Positions 33,395-42,375 of a stretch of 64,000 bases of DNA are shown in pieces. The position numbers were made by a program, and so were the translations under genes. Source of the stretch: Phorcus lineatus (Eukaryota > Mollusca > Gastropoda > Trochida > Trochidae). The stretch's first letter is position 1. Every line of letters begins with the position of its first letter. The notes beneath the pieces were generated by a model, which searched no databases, was not told where the DNA came from, and saw only the letters and a program-made list of their open reading frames with translations. The stretch is from the NCBI GenBank assembly GCA_921293015.1, contig OV121084.1, positions 21,022,960 through 21,086,959 on the forward strand, read 5' to 3'.

Positions 33395-33615
33395 GTAGGT
33401 ATAAAAAGGGGGTTCTGGACCACGGGAAATTTTTAATGTATGAAATACATTAAAAACCTCCTTTTTAGACACACATATTTTTTAATGTACTTCGTACATT
33501 AAAAAATGATGGGGGTCTGGACCACGGGAAATTTTTAGCATATGAAATACATTAAAATCCTCCTTTTTAGACACACGTATTTTTTTTAATGTACATCTCA
33601 CTGGGGATTGTGGAC
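33395..33615. repeat. Polinton left terminal inverted repeat
   Basis: Matches the reverse complement of 50068-50295. It has an internal ~105-bp duplication: TGGACCACGGGAAATTTTTA occurs twice (near 33415 and 33514), each followed by a CATTAAAA...CCTCCTTTTTAGACACAC segment. A hairpin AATGTACTTCGTACATT lies between. Confidence 0.92.
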
Positions 33616-33632
33616 AGTATCCGATGGCACGA

Positions 33633-34571
33633 TTAATAATTCTTCTTTAACAAAGCCTCTCCCCGGTCCATCTTGTAAGTAATAAAGTGTCGGTTCACCT
33701 TTTTAGAAACATATCGGCTAATTTTATATATTTTAAGAGACCATATGGGATCCGTTGCTCTAAATCTTTGATCACCCTCGAGTTCACCCGGTTGAAATAA
33801 ATATCTTACGTTAACTCTATCAGGTATTATTTTTTCATCTCTTAATAAAGGTGCAGAAGATTCAGACACAACTGATTTCAATTTAATAGCTTTTATAGGT
33901 TTCTTATTTATAAGTCGAGTCTCTTCATTATTTATTGCCGATATAACCTCAGGCAATCTAGTTACCCACTCGGTAGACCTTGCCTTTGGGTTCTTTAATT
34001 CCTGAGCATACTGATACCCGAATAAGCGTTCGGATAGTGTCTTATTAAATCTCTCTACGAGGGCTTGACTTCTGTGCGCTTCTTTTACACCTCTTCTAAT
34101 TCTAACGTTATGTTTTGATAAAAGTTGTGTTACATCTCCCATAAACTCACGCCCAGGATCTACTTGAAATGTACTCGGCCATTTCAAAGGACTTCTTCTA
34201 TATATTTTCTCTAAAGCTTTAGCTACTTCTGTGGAGTTCTTAGTAGTTAATGCCTCTGCTTCCTTATATCGACTGGCAACATCTACCACAGTTAACGCAT
34301 ACTTATAAGTCTTTCTATTTACTCGGTCGTGAGGTAGAAATAGTAGGTCCGCTTGATGAACTTCATTTGGTACGGATATATCAAATTTTTGCCTTGGTAT
34401 GTATTTGGGTGGAGGTAAATATATTTGCCAAATGGCCTGTTTCATTAACCAATTCTTCGCTTCTGCCTTAGTGACCTTTGCAGCCTTGGCGAGTTTATCT
34501 ACAGCTGCTAGGCCTTTCCAATACCCTTGGGGACTATAATAAATCTTTTCCATCTTCTTCGAAGAAGACAT
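33633..34571 (-). CDS. INT: Polinton retroviral-type (RVE) integrase
   Basis: 312 codons, open. The N-terminal ~60 residues (YYSPQGYWKGLAAVDKL ... WLMKQAIWQIYLPPP) are the Polinton integrase N domain. The core follows with HQADLLF (Asp ~75), YALTVVDVASRYKEAEAL, FQVDPGREFMGDV (Asp ~138), and HRSQALVERFNKTLSERLF (Glu ~173), giving a D,D,E triad with 34 residues between the last two. The C terminus (~230-312) is basic with a small beta-rich, SH3-like look. It would insert the element by cutting and joining its terminal repeats to target DNA. Upstream on minus is a TTATATAAGAGATG start context. All three catalytic residues are present, so this gene looks intact. Confidence 0.95.
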   Translation of the reverse strand: MSSSKKMEKIYYSPQGYWKGLAAVDKLAKAAKVTKAEAKNWLMKQAIWQIYLPPPKYIPRQKFDISVPNEVHQADLLFLPHDRVNRKTYKYALTVVDVASRYKEAEALTTKNSTEVAKALEKIYRRSPLKWPSTFQVDPGREFMGDVTQLLSKHNVRIRRGVKEAHRSQALVERFNKTLSERLFGYQYAQELKNPKARSTEWVTRLPEVISAINNEETRLINKKPIKAIKLKSVVSESSAPLLRDEKIIPDRVNVRYLFQPGELEGDQRFRATDPIWSLKIYKISRYVSKKVNRHFITYKMDRGEALLKKNY

Positions 34572-34588
34572 CTCTTATATAAGCAGGA

Positions 34589-37500
34589 TTATGTTTTTAA
34601 ATATCCATATGCGTATGTATTTATACCATCATCGGCAATCCATCTTTTCGTATCTAATGGAGATAATGATGTCTTTTTAAGCCGCATTGCGTACATGTTA
34701 TGTCCTTCACTTCTCAAAGTATTCATTTCATGTTTAAAAGTCTTCTTAGCGAATAATGCCTCTTTATACTGCTCAAGGTTGGTATTATTCTTTACTACAT
34801 ATCTTTTAATTCCTTTAGCTTTCTTTATTTCTGTTTCAGCTTTGTTAATACAATACATCTTAGGTCTTAATCCGACGTATTCAGAAATAGGAACACCCGA
34901 ACATTCATCCTTAAATTTACCCAGAACCTTCTTATTTTTTACGCTGTGCAATGGGTGATTTTTATCAAAATCACTAGTATCGTACAAGTCAATTTTTTCT
35001 TTCATGTCTTCATAAACATCATCGGTTTGTATCTCTAATAACAAAGAATTCGTATCGGTATATAAAACTTCGCATTTATTTCCATATTGTTTCTTCATCT
35101 CATTATAATAAAAGTCATACATTAAGTGTTTTGATAAGTCTAATATACTCATACCAACGTATATTGGTTTGTTCAATTTTACGATTGTCTTATTCATATG
35201 AACAGCCGCTAAATCGTGGTCAAAGATTCTAAACTCATTAAAAGCAGGATTAGCAATAGCCTTTCTTAATGGTTCTTCTTCCTCAATTGTCCTGAATAAT
35301 CTTACGTTTATTCTATTCCTCACATTTTCCATAGTTTCCACAGAATTATTCATTAATTTGTAAAGGTTTTTTTCAAAATCACTAGTAGCTTTTGTCCTCA
35401 AATCTGTATTCATTCTAATATAAGGCTCCATTCAAGGGCTCTGATCGAATTCTAGAATTCTGTGGATTTTAGTTAACTTCATGCCCAATGAAAGATATAA
35501 TTGGAGATATCTGTAATGAATTACGTATTTACTTTTATTCATTAAGTTGGGCACTAATTTCTCTACATCGGGCATTTTTTCTCCGTTTAATAAATTATTT
35601 TGATAATCGGAGAACCATTCTTGTTTCACCTTAAGTCTTTCAGGGGCTAATGGATAGGTATTATGACTAATATGGGTCTCTTTCGAGTATTCTAAATCTA
35701 CTTCGAGAATTAAACCCTTCTCTGAATCTTTAGGTATATTCATAATATCGAGATCCTCGTATTCTACCCACTTAAACCCACCCGTAGGTAAATATTGACT
35801 CATCGCCCACCCGTAAAGGTTATTCCTCTACATATTTATTGTTAGCCTTGGCATGTCTCTTGGACACCATGGATATTCCACCTCTGAGCCCTTTCTCGAT
35901 AAACAAGTGCATGTCATAGTCGGTTAGTAGCTCTAGTTTTACTCCGGTTTTCAAAAGTAAAGCGTCCCAGCATAGCCCTGGGCCAGTAAAATAATGTGCG
36001 GGATCTAACCAGTATTGTTTTGAGCAAGTCTTTCTGAAAGTTTCGAATATATTGGCCAGTAATAATACATCAGTTTTTAGATACAGATCGTGATAATCGC
36101 CTAAATTTTTACACCCGAATGAATTCCACACATTTTTGGCGTGATTATAATCATCATCGCTTATATGACTTTCGGATTAATTGTTATAGAAACATTCAAT
36201 AGGTGGTAGTTCGGTTTCTTCAAACCTATCCCAATTATCCATATATGAGTATGGATATACTCCTTTTTTCAATAATAAATGTCGCGTGAGTTCTTGAGTA
36301 TCTATAAAACGAAGGCCACCTAAAGAAAATGATATATATCTTTCCATATTATTAGGTATACATTTTATATAGCCATCAACCTTAGAAATAGGCTGCATAA
36401 TAAGGTTCGCATCATAAAATTTCAGATTGTGAATTACTACGGGAATTACAAGCTTTTTAGGATCTATTTTATGTCGTAAGTTGCAGTTGCTATGAGCCGC
36501 ACCATGATAGTTTCCCGTAATATGACAGTGATCGCGTACTTTTTTCCACTTTTTATCATTATTATTAAACAGCCCACCACAAATCCAACAAATCCAAGCA
36601 TTATCAAAATGACTCGATTCCACCTCAGTTATAACCATAGGTTTTATATCTTTTAATTGTTCCCTAATTTCATCTTCAACTTCCTGAAGGCGTATTAAGA
36701 ATGTCTCCGCTGCATTTGGCCCCCTATAAATTATCGGTTTCATCGTTTTTCCATCACTCCTAACACCAATGAATCCAAAGCCGCACGCATCATGTTCCTC
36801 TATTTTATTAGTAAAACTTTGATTATTATTACTGGGCTGTACATTATGAACTTTTTTATTGATACTCTCAAAATCTGCGTAAATAACCCAAGGCGCTAGC
36901 ATTCGGTTTTGATAATTTTTAAAATGGAGTATATTCTTCCCCTCCTCAGGCATCTCAATTTTACCAGGATTCTTACTAACCCCCTCGCAATCAGGTTTAT
37001 GTTGTTGCAGTAGGTCCTCTCTAGAATACCCGTGAAGACATCTTTCGCAAAAATATTTTTTCTCCTTATGTTTAGTCTGATCGTATACAAGTCTACTGAA
37101 ATTCTTTATCCACATAAAATGATATTTTCCATTTTCTTCGTATAGTAACAGATTAATTCTCTCAATATTTTTATCGGCGGAACTAAGTTTGCGAGGAAAA
37201 ACACCATCATTTGTTACATTATTCGCGTATACATTAATAGCCAAATTGTTCAGTTTTTCTACCCTCTTAATTTGTGTAATTGGAGTGGGAGTGTTTATAC
37301 CATTAAAGTTAAGCCCATCATTAATAGGGTATGATGATGGCCTATCGGAGTGTGAATCTGCTGGAAATAAGGCAGATCTCAAAGCCCATCTTAAACAGTT
37401 ATCATCCTTATTCTTTACATTAATGATGGCCTTCTTATTCTTATAATATGCGGGTAAATCTATATAGGACCCACCTTTCAATGGATTATATTTCGCTATG

Positions 37501-38255
37501 TCTAACCACATTGTTTTGATGCGATCTACAACCCACCCAGACCCATGATGCGTAAATTTTTCCAATCTTTCTTTTATCACTTCTTGGCATTCGGATAAAG
37601 ATGTAGGAATATCACTCGAGTCGGTTAATACTATCTGTTCAGGTCCAAAATGAGCAGTCATAATAGTTTTCCCGCCGGGGTTCCCATGATCCTTACTGAG
37701 CTTAACTTTAACCACTAACTGATATTTAATATTAGTCAAATTTTCTAATTCCTCGGTTAATTTTTCTACCACGGGCTTTTCCGTATTTTTGAATACTATT
37801 AATAGATCATCGTAATCAAGATCCATTTTCCAAGTACGTAAATACTTACCAAAAGCTTTTATTAAATAAAACTCTTCAGATTTGATATTAGATTTGATAT
37901 CAAGTTCAGTTTCAGGTTCAGTATCAAGTTCAGTTTCAGGTTCAGTATCAAGTTCAGTATCAAGTTCAATTTGAGTTTCAGTTATAGGTTCAGTTGTAGG
38001 TTCAATTATAGGTTCAGTTTTAGGTTCATTTTTAATATAATTTTCCAATTTAGTGTTAATATTTTTCATACGATTAATGGTGGCAACAGATGCTCTTTTT
38101 ATAAAAGATTCTGCTAACCCCAAAAAACGTGACATATATCCGATAATTCTACGACTCGATGCCATTTTATTATAATCTAGAAAAATTTTTTCAGAAAATA
38201 AATTTTTCCTAAAATAATTTTCATACAATGAAATATCTATTATTGGATTACCCAT
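34589..38255 (-). pseudogene. PolB: Protein-primed DNA polymerase B (pPolB), inactivated
   Basis: About 1,200 codons in four pieces. The N terminus has an acidic Thr-Glu-Pro/Leu repeat (~80-120), an NCLRWALRSAL block, a zinc motif FCERCLHGY...HKPDC and an HNH-like CWICGG...DHCHITG segment. The exonuclease shows YADFES (~460) and HNLKFYDANL. A TAA interrupts at 36177-36179, a deletion with frameshift near 35820 removes the segment containing the motif A Asp, and a TGA lies at 35432-35434. In the last piece motif B is short (NNSVETMEN) and motif C reads YTDTNS, with Asn at the second catalytic Asp. The start may be ATG at 38165, which follows the element's A/T box, and not the one at 38255. Confidence 0.93.
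37895..38040. repeat. Tandem repeat in polymerase N terminus
   Basis: Repeated AGTTTCAGGTTCAGTATCA-like units (plus strand) encode alternating TEPETELD-type segments. Acidic low-complexity linker. Confidence 0.8.
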
Positions 38256-38336
38256 GAAATTCGACAGTCCTCTATGACTTTTTATTATTGAAAATTTTCT
38301 AATTTTTTAGAAAATTATCTTCTATTTATATTATTT

Positions 38337-39287
38337 TTACCATAATTCATCTATATTTTTTTCCTCTTCATCATCATCATCTTCCTCTTGTTGTTGATTT
38401 TCTTCTTCAATATCTTCACCTTCAATAAATCTTTTATGATTCTTTTTAGCTTCAAGAATTTCATCTTTAGAAAGTTGTATAATTCTACTATTAGGAAGTC
38501 TATCATCACCGAATATTGGAGTCCAAACCATTTCAATTACTTTCATCTTAATACTAGCACCATAAGTTTTTTGGCCATGAGTTCCCCAATATATACTATC
38601 TAATAAAACAACTATTGTTGCTTTACCTCTATGATAAGTTTTTTTATTTTGATTATTTAACAATTGTAAAGGAGATATTTCCAATCCATATTTTAGTATT
38701 ATTTTTAATATTATTAACTCCACCTTTACCTGTTGTATATAATTTAATATAAGTTCTTTGCGGCTTTGTCATATCCACTTTTATATCACCATCTCCTCGA
38801 TCACTCTTTATATAAGCATAATCGTAAATTGGTTTTACAGCAAAAGATGGATCTTTCTTAGATGTCGCACATAGAACAGCACTACGACTGGGTCCAGGTA
38901 ACAGGGGTTTCTTATCAGAAATAGAATCAAAAGATTTTATTTGTCAAAGATAAGTTTAATATTTTTCTCTTCTTCAGTAGGGTTTGACATAGTTTCTTGA
39001 GATGTCATCGGATAACAGATTTGATAGCCAGCTAAATTATTTAAGTTTTTATCCGAATCCATTGAAATTGGCCACCCTCCATTAATACCCCACAATTGTT
39101 GGGCAGGTAATTGAACATAAACATTTTGTTCTGTATCACTATTTTTCTCACGATATTTAATATCAGATTCATACCAACTAAATGTAGAACCACCATCTTT
39201 AGAAGAGCTATGGTTTTTTTTTGGTGTACCGATTATAAGATTATCCCAGTTTATATGCTGAATATTGCTAGATTTGAATATTGCCAT
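38337..39287 (-). pseudogene. Polinton protein with acidic C-terminal tail, frameshifted
   Basis: Starts at ATG 39287 after a TTATAATAAA box. First part: MAIFKSSNIQHINWDNLIIG ... SDTEQNVYVQLPAQQLWGIN, ending at a stop at 38937. The frame continues past that stop (SDKKPLLPGPSRSAVLCATS, then DYAYIKSDRGDGDIKVDM) and changes again near 38690 to reach the last open part (IYWGTHGQKTYGASIKMKVI), with a strongly acidic tail EEDDDDEEEKN. Total about 315 codons. The block matches a conserved Polinton protein in general look. The acidic tail is reminiscent of single-strand DNA-binding proteins, which would suit its place next to the polymerase. That function is inference. Confidence 0.65.
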
Positions 39288-39380
39288 TTTATTATAATCA
39301 AGAAAAAAATTTTTCAAAAAATAATTTTTTTTATGAAGCAAATCCAATGAGAATTCTCATTGGATATAAACCAAATAAAT

Positions 39381-39869
39381 CTATAAAGATACCTCATCTT
39401 CGAGGCGTTCCGATAATTCATAATAGGATAAACCTTTACTGATATGGTGATTATTTATGCCCAACAAGTTATCAATTTCCTCATAACTTTTGTCAATATT
39501 AAGTTTTTTATAAGCATGAACTAAACAAACACCTATCAATCCTAGGCTTTTCTTGCCTCTTATATTTAAATTTAACTTATCACATATATCAGTATATTTT
39601 TCTGTGGTTAATAATTGTAAGCATAGTCTCAAATTATATCGGCGCAATTTCTCATAGAGTTTCCTTCGTTTATGACTACGGGCATTACAATTATTAAGTA
39701 TTTTATATTCAAACCCACAATCTACACATCTGCAGTCATCGATTATATTCCTGTGAAGACAAGTTGTGGGGTCAATATCCGTAAACTGGCAACAATTCTC
39801 ACAAAACTCTTTCCCTTTATACATTATTACTTCCTTATGGGGGCATACTTCTTCTTTCGAAGGGAGCAT
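39381..39869 (-). CDS. Small TFIIB-like protein (double zinc ribbon plus cyclin-like fold)
   Basis: 162 codons, ATG directly after TAGTATAATAAA. Two tandem zinc ribbons are visible: C9-x-H11 ... C23-x2-C26 and C37-x-H39 ... C48-x2-C51. A basic linker (RSHKRRKLYEKLRRYN) is followed by a region at ~105-150 with the pattern of one TFIIB cyclin repeat: SLGLIGVCLVHAYKKLNI, then SYEEIDNLLGINNHHISKGL. TFIIB-type factors place RNA polymerase at a promoter, so this could be an element-encoded initiation factor acting at the uniform A/T boxes before its genes. It has only one cyclin repeat where cellular TFIIB has two. Nothing in the frame is broken. I do not know it as a standard Polinton core gene. 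Confidence 0.65.
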   Translation of the reverse strand: MLPSKEEVCPHKEVIMYKGKEFCENCCQFTDIDPTTCLHRNIIDDCRCVDCGFEYKILNNCNARSHKRRKLYEKLRRYNLRLCLQLLTTEKYTDICDKLNLNIRGKKSLGLIGVCLVHAYKKLNIDKSYEEIDNLLGINNHHISKGLSYYELSERLEDEVSL

Positions 39870-39913
39870 TTTATTATACTAAATAAAAGTTTTTTTAAAA
39901 TTTTTATAATGCC

Positions 39914-40321
39914 TTAAAGGCTTTTATAAATCAATATGATGAGTCCAGTCATACCTAAAATAATGAATGCTATTTCTCCCTCCATTTGACTACTCGAAGG
40001 AGTATAAAAATCTTCCAGAGTTGGTTGAGGTTCTAATGGTTGTAAGGGCTTACCAAATCTAATATGATATTCGCGCATCGCCTCATCCACATCATTAAAA
40101 GTTTTAATAGAATGAGATTGTTTTTTTAGCTGCTCATTTAAGAAATCGAGTCTCTCATTTCTACGTTTCTCCCATTGAAATTTAGCGGTCGATAATTCTT
40201 CTAAAGCTTTTTCATGTTTTTCTCTCTCGCCCTTAGCCAGTTTTGAAAATGCATAGTTACTTCCGGAGAAGGCCACAGCGTTAAGTATTGCGCCACCTGC
40301 CATCATTGCAAGACTTGCCAT
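39914..40321 (-). CDS. Conserved Polinton membrane-associated coiled-coil protein
   Basis: 135 codons, ATG after TTTATAAA. N-terminal hydrophobic Ala/Gly-rich segment (MASLAMMAGGAILNAVAF), central charged helix rich in Glu, Lys and Arg (~28-75, coiled-coil-like, EKRRNERLDFLNEQLKK), FNDVDEAMREYHIRFGKPLQ, and a C-terminal transmembrane segment (EIAFIILGMTGLIILIYKSL). I recognise it as a protein type that recurs in Polintons next to other small membrane proteins. Function is unknown; a virion membrane or assembly role is only a guess. Confidence 0.75.
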   Translation of the reverse strand: MASLAMMAGGAILNAVAFSGSNYAFSKLAKGEREKHEKALEELSTAKFQWEKRRNERLDFLNEQLKKQSHSIKTFNDVDEAMREYHIRFGKPLQPLEPQPTLEDFYTPSSSQMEGEIAFIILGMTGLIILIYKSL

Positions 40322-40412
40322 TTTATAAATAATGTATTATATCCTTAAAGAGGCATTAACTCAGTGAGTTATAACTCCTAAAGAGGCATTAACTCACTGA
40401 GTTATATCATTG
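40322..40412. promoter_or_regulatory. Duplicated palindrome between two Polinton genes
   Basis: A unit TAAAGAGGCATTAACTCA(G/C)TGAGTTATA occurs twice (about 40345-40373 and 40380-40408). Each copy has the palindrome AACTCAGTGAGTT or AACTCACTGAGTT. It sits between the end of one minus-strand gene (40394) and the start of the next (40321). It could be a regulator site or a transcript-end hairpin. Confidence 0.6.
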
Positions 40413-40621
40413 GGAATATATTTATTTTTAACTAGATAATCTTTAATCATCATTGCTCCCCCGATATAAATCATCACCATTCCAATATCTTGGGGAAGGA
40501 AATCTAATTTTGGTGTACTCGTTTTAAATGCCATTTTGCTTAATTTTACCGAACCTGCAGCTAGTCCAGTTACTATTGCGGCATGGTAAAGAGTATTTAT
40601 GATATCCTTTCCTTCATTCAT
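40394..40621 (-). CDS. Small conserved Polinton membrane protein
   Basis: 75 codons. Two hydrophobic segments: TLYHAAIVTGLAAGSVKLS (~10-28) and IGMVMIYIGGAMMIKDYLV (~46-64), with short hydrophilic ends. It lies in a run of same-strand small membrane proteins (39.9-41.6 kb). Size and position recur in Polintons. The function is unknown. Confidence 0.7.
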   Translation of the reverse strand: MNEGKDIINTLYHAAIVTGLAAGSVKLSKMAFKTSTPKLDFLPQDIGMVMIYIGGAMMIKDYLVKNKYIPNDITQ

Positions 40622-40631
40622 ATTTTATATA

Positions 40632-41018
40632 TTATAAATCTCTTTCCTTAAAGGGGTTTTTATGACTACTATTATCAGTAGATGGCTTATTCAATTTAGT
40701 GTAGACAACCATTGCACCTATGCCTAGAATTCCTATCAGGATGGGAAGTGCTAGATTACCATGATTTATAACTCGAGTCTCTTTTGCCTCACGCTTTAAT
40801 TTTCTAACCATGGCACCCTTCTTACCAGCTTCTACCTCTTTAGGATTTTTTGTGACTGTGAGTTTTTGTTCATCGTTAAGTTTAACATCCCCAATAGCTT
40901 TTGTGCCACGTTTTGATTTTTTAACCACCTTCTTAGTGTCATCGCTAAGTTGAATATCCTCATTGGTCTCTGGGTTCGAAGATGGTATCTCCGGATTTGA
41001 TATTTCTGGGTTCGACAT
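40632..41018 (-). CDS. Polinton protein with basic middle and one transmembrane segment
   Basis: 128 codons, ATG after TTAATAATAAAG. N terminus repeats SNPEI/SNPET. The middle is very basic (KKVVKKSKRGTKAI; KNPKEVEAGKKGAMVRKLKR), and ALPILIGILGIGAMVVYTKL near residue 92 is a membrane span. Its start overlaps the 3' end of the next upstream gene by 59 bp (40960-41018). The basic region could bind DNA. The function is unknown. Confidence 0.7.
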   Translation of the reverse strand: MSNPEISNPEIPSSNPETNEDIQLSDDTKKVVKKSKRGTKAIGDVKLNDEQKLTVTKNPKEVEAGKKGAMVRKLKREAKETRVINHGNLALPILIGILGIGAMVVYTKLNKPSTDNSSHKNPFKERDL

Positions 41019-41628
41019 CTTTATTATTAAAATTTATATTTTTAAAGTCAACATGCTTAGCAGTTGTAATCATCATTGTAATGGGAGCCAGGTACATTCT
41101 GCACTTAGAATAAAGGTCACAACAAATTTTACTCGTAGCAATATCGATGAATGGGTCTTCATTAAGCTCTTGGAATAGCTGTGTTTTACTATCAGGAGTG
41201 ATATTGAAGAAGTGACTCATAGTATTGGAATATAAATGTAGGAAAGATTTCCCTAACGTTCTTACCATAGTCGCGCCCAACCTACGTTCATATTTCTCAT
41301 ATTCTGCTATTATTTCTTCATCGGTCATCCCGCTTATTATCTCAGTAGAAATTTTTTTATCCACAAATTTCCCACCACCCAAGACAGCATTTGTTAGTTT
41401 GTTTCTCTTATCCTCAATCATTTCTTGGGGATATATAGAGGATATCTCCCCCATGATTTCGCTTAATTCCATTTTAATATTATGCGGCAAATTCTTAAAG
41501 CAATAATGCCCGCGAGTAGTGCAAAAACCTAAACATATTAGTACGCCTGCAAAACACATCAACAATAACATTATGCCTGCGAGTAGTGCAAAACCTAAAC
41601 ATATCAGTAATAATACAAGTGTTAACAT
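40960..41628 (-). CDS. Conserved Polinton protein with N-terminal membrane segments
   Basis: 222 codons. The first ~35 residues are hydrophobic and come from a duplicated DNA unit (LICLGFALLAGIMLLL and VLICLGFCTTRG). A soluble part follows: DEEIIAEYEKYERRLGATMV, GKSFLHLYSNTMSHF, FIDIATSKICCDLYSKCRMY. The E-YEKYE-RLGA block and the C-terminal LAP-T block recur in Polintons as I recall. The hydrophobic start is encoded by two ~38-bp direct repeats (41510-41605). No enzymatic motif is visible. Confidence 0.7.
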   Translation of the reverse strand: MLTLVLLLICLGFALLAGIMLLLMCFAGVLICLGFCTTRGHYCFKNLPHNIKMELSEIMGEISSIYPQEMIEDKRNKLTNAVLGGGKFVDKKISTEIISGMTDEEIIAEYEKYERRLGATMVRTLGKSFLHLYSNTMSHFFNITPDSKTQLFQELNEDPFIDIATSKICCDLYSKCRMYLAPITMMITTAKHVDFKNINFNNKDVEPRNIKSGDTIFEPRDQ

Positions 41629-41664
41629 TTATATTTAAAATTTTATGCCTTAATTATAAAAGAG

Positions 41665-42264
41665 ATGCCAGAGATACTACCTAAAGATCCGCATTGCGCT
41701 ATCATTTGTGGAAAGACTGGATGCGGAAAAACTAAATTCATGTTAGACCTTATAGAAACGTATTATGACGAAAATTTTAAACACATTATTATTATTTGCC
41801 CAACCATTAATGATAACGAAACTTATATGTCTAAATTGTGGGTAAATAATGATCCAAATGTACATAAAATTCTTCCAGGGGAACGACTTAACGATTGTTT
41901 GAAATATTTTCACGAGAAATTCAAGAATGAACCTACCTTGTTCATAATCGATGACTGCAGTGCTGAAAGGGACTTAACTCGAAAGAAAGCCGAATTATCT
42001 AAGCTAGCATTCTCAGGCAGGCATACTAAACATAGCGTTTGGATTCTTTCCCAGAAATATAATTCTATACTCACAGATTTCAGAGAGCAAATTCGCTGGA
42101 TTTGTTTATTTAAATGTAAGGATAAAGATAATTTTGATGATTGTTTACGAGAGAACTATGTTATCGAAAGTAAATCCGAAATAGAAAGGTTAGAAAACAG
42201 CTGAACAGGAAATACTCCAAACTTATCTTATGCACCAACACACCACCATGGTATAAAGTGCTAG
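41665..42264 (+). pseudogene. ATPase: FtsK/HerA-type genome packaging ATPase, frameshifted near the end
   Basis: First plus-strand gene, divergent from 41628. Walker A GKTGCGKT (16-23), Walker B LFIIDDC (92-98), then LAFSGRHTKHSVWILSQKYN with the sensor Gln, and FREQIRWICLFKCKDK with a likely arginine finger. The open frame stops at 42204 after 179 codons. From about 42190 the +1-type alternative frame reads a plausible C-terminal strand region to a stop near 42264, so a small indel probably truncated a ~200-residue protein. The enzyme would pump DNA into capsids. All catalytic motifs precede the lesion. Confidence 0.9.
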
Positions 42265-42345
42265 ATTAGCTTGATTTTGCTTGATTTTTGCTAAAGTTTG
42301 CTTGGATTTTGCTAATTTTTGCTCGGATTTTTGCTAATAATTTCA
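42265..42345. repeat. Short imperfect tandem repeat
   Basis: About six copies of a TTGCT(T/A)(G/A)ATTTT-like 13-16-bp unit lie between the convergent ATPase and capsid genes. Confidence 0.7.
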
Positions 42346-42375
42346 ATTGCGTTTGAAATTATTTTAACTAGCTAA

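Noticed and set aside
36896-37090. Small minus-strand open frame with many Ile/Arg
   Set aside because: It is an alternative frame inside the polymerase gene and has no independent support.
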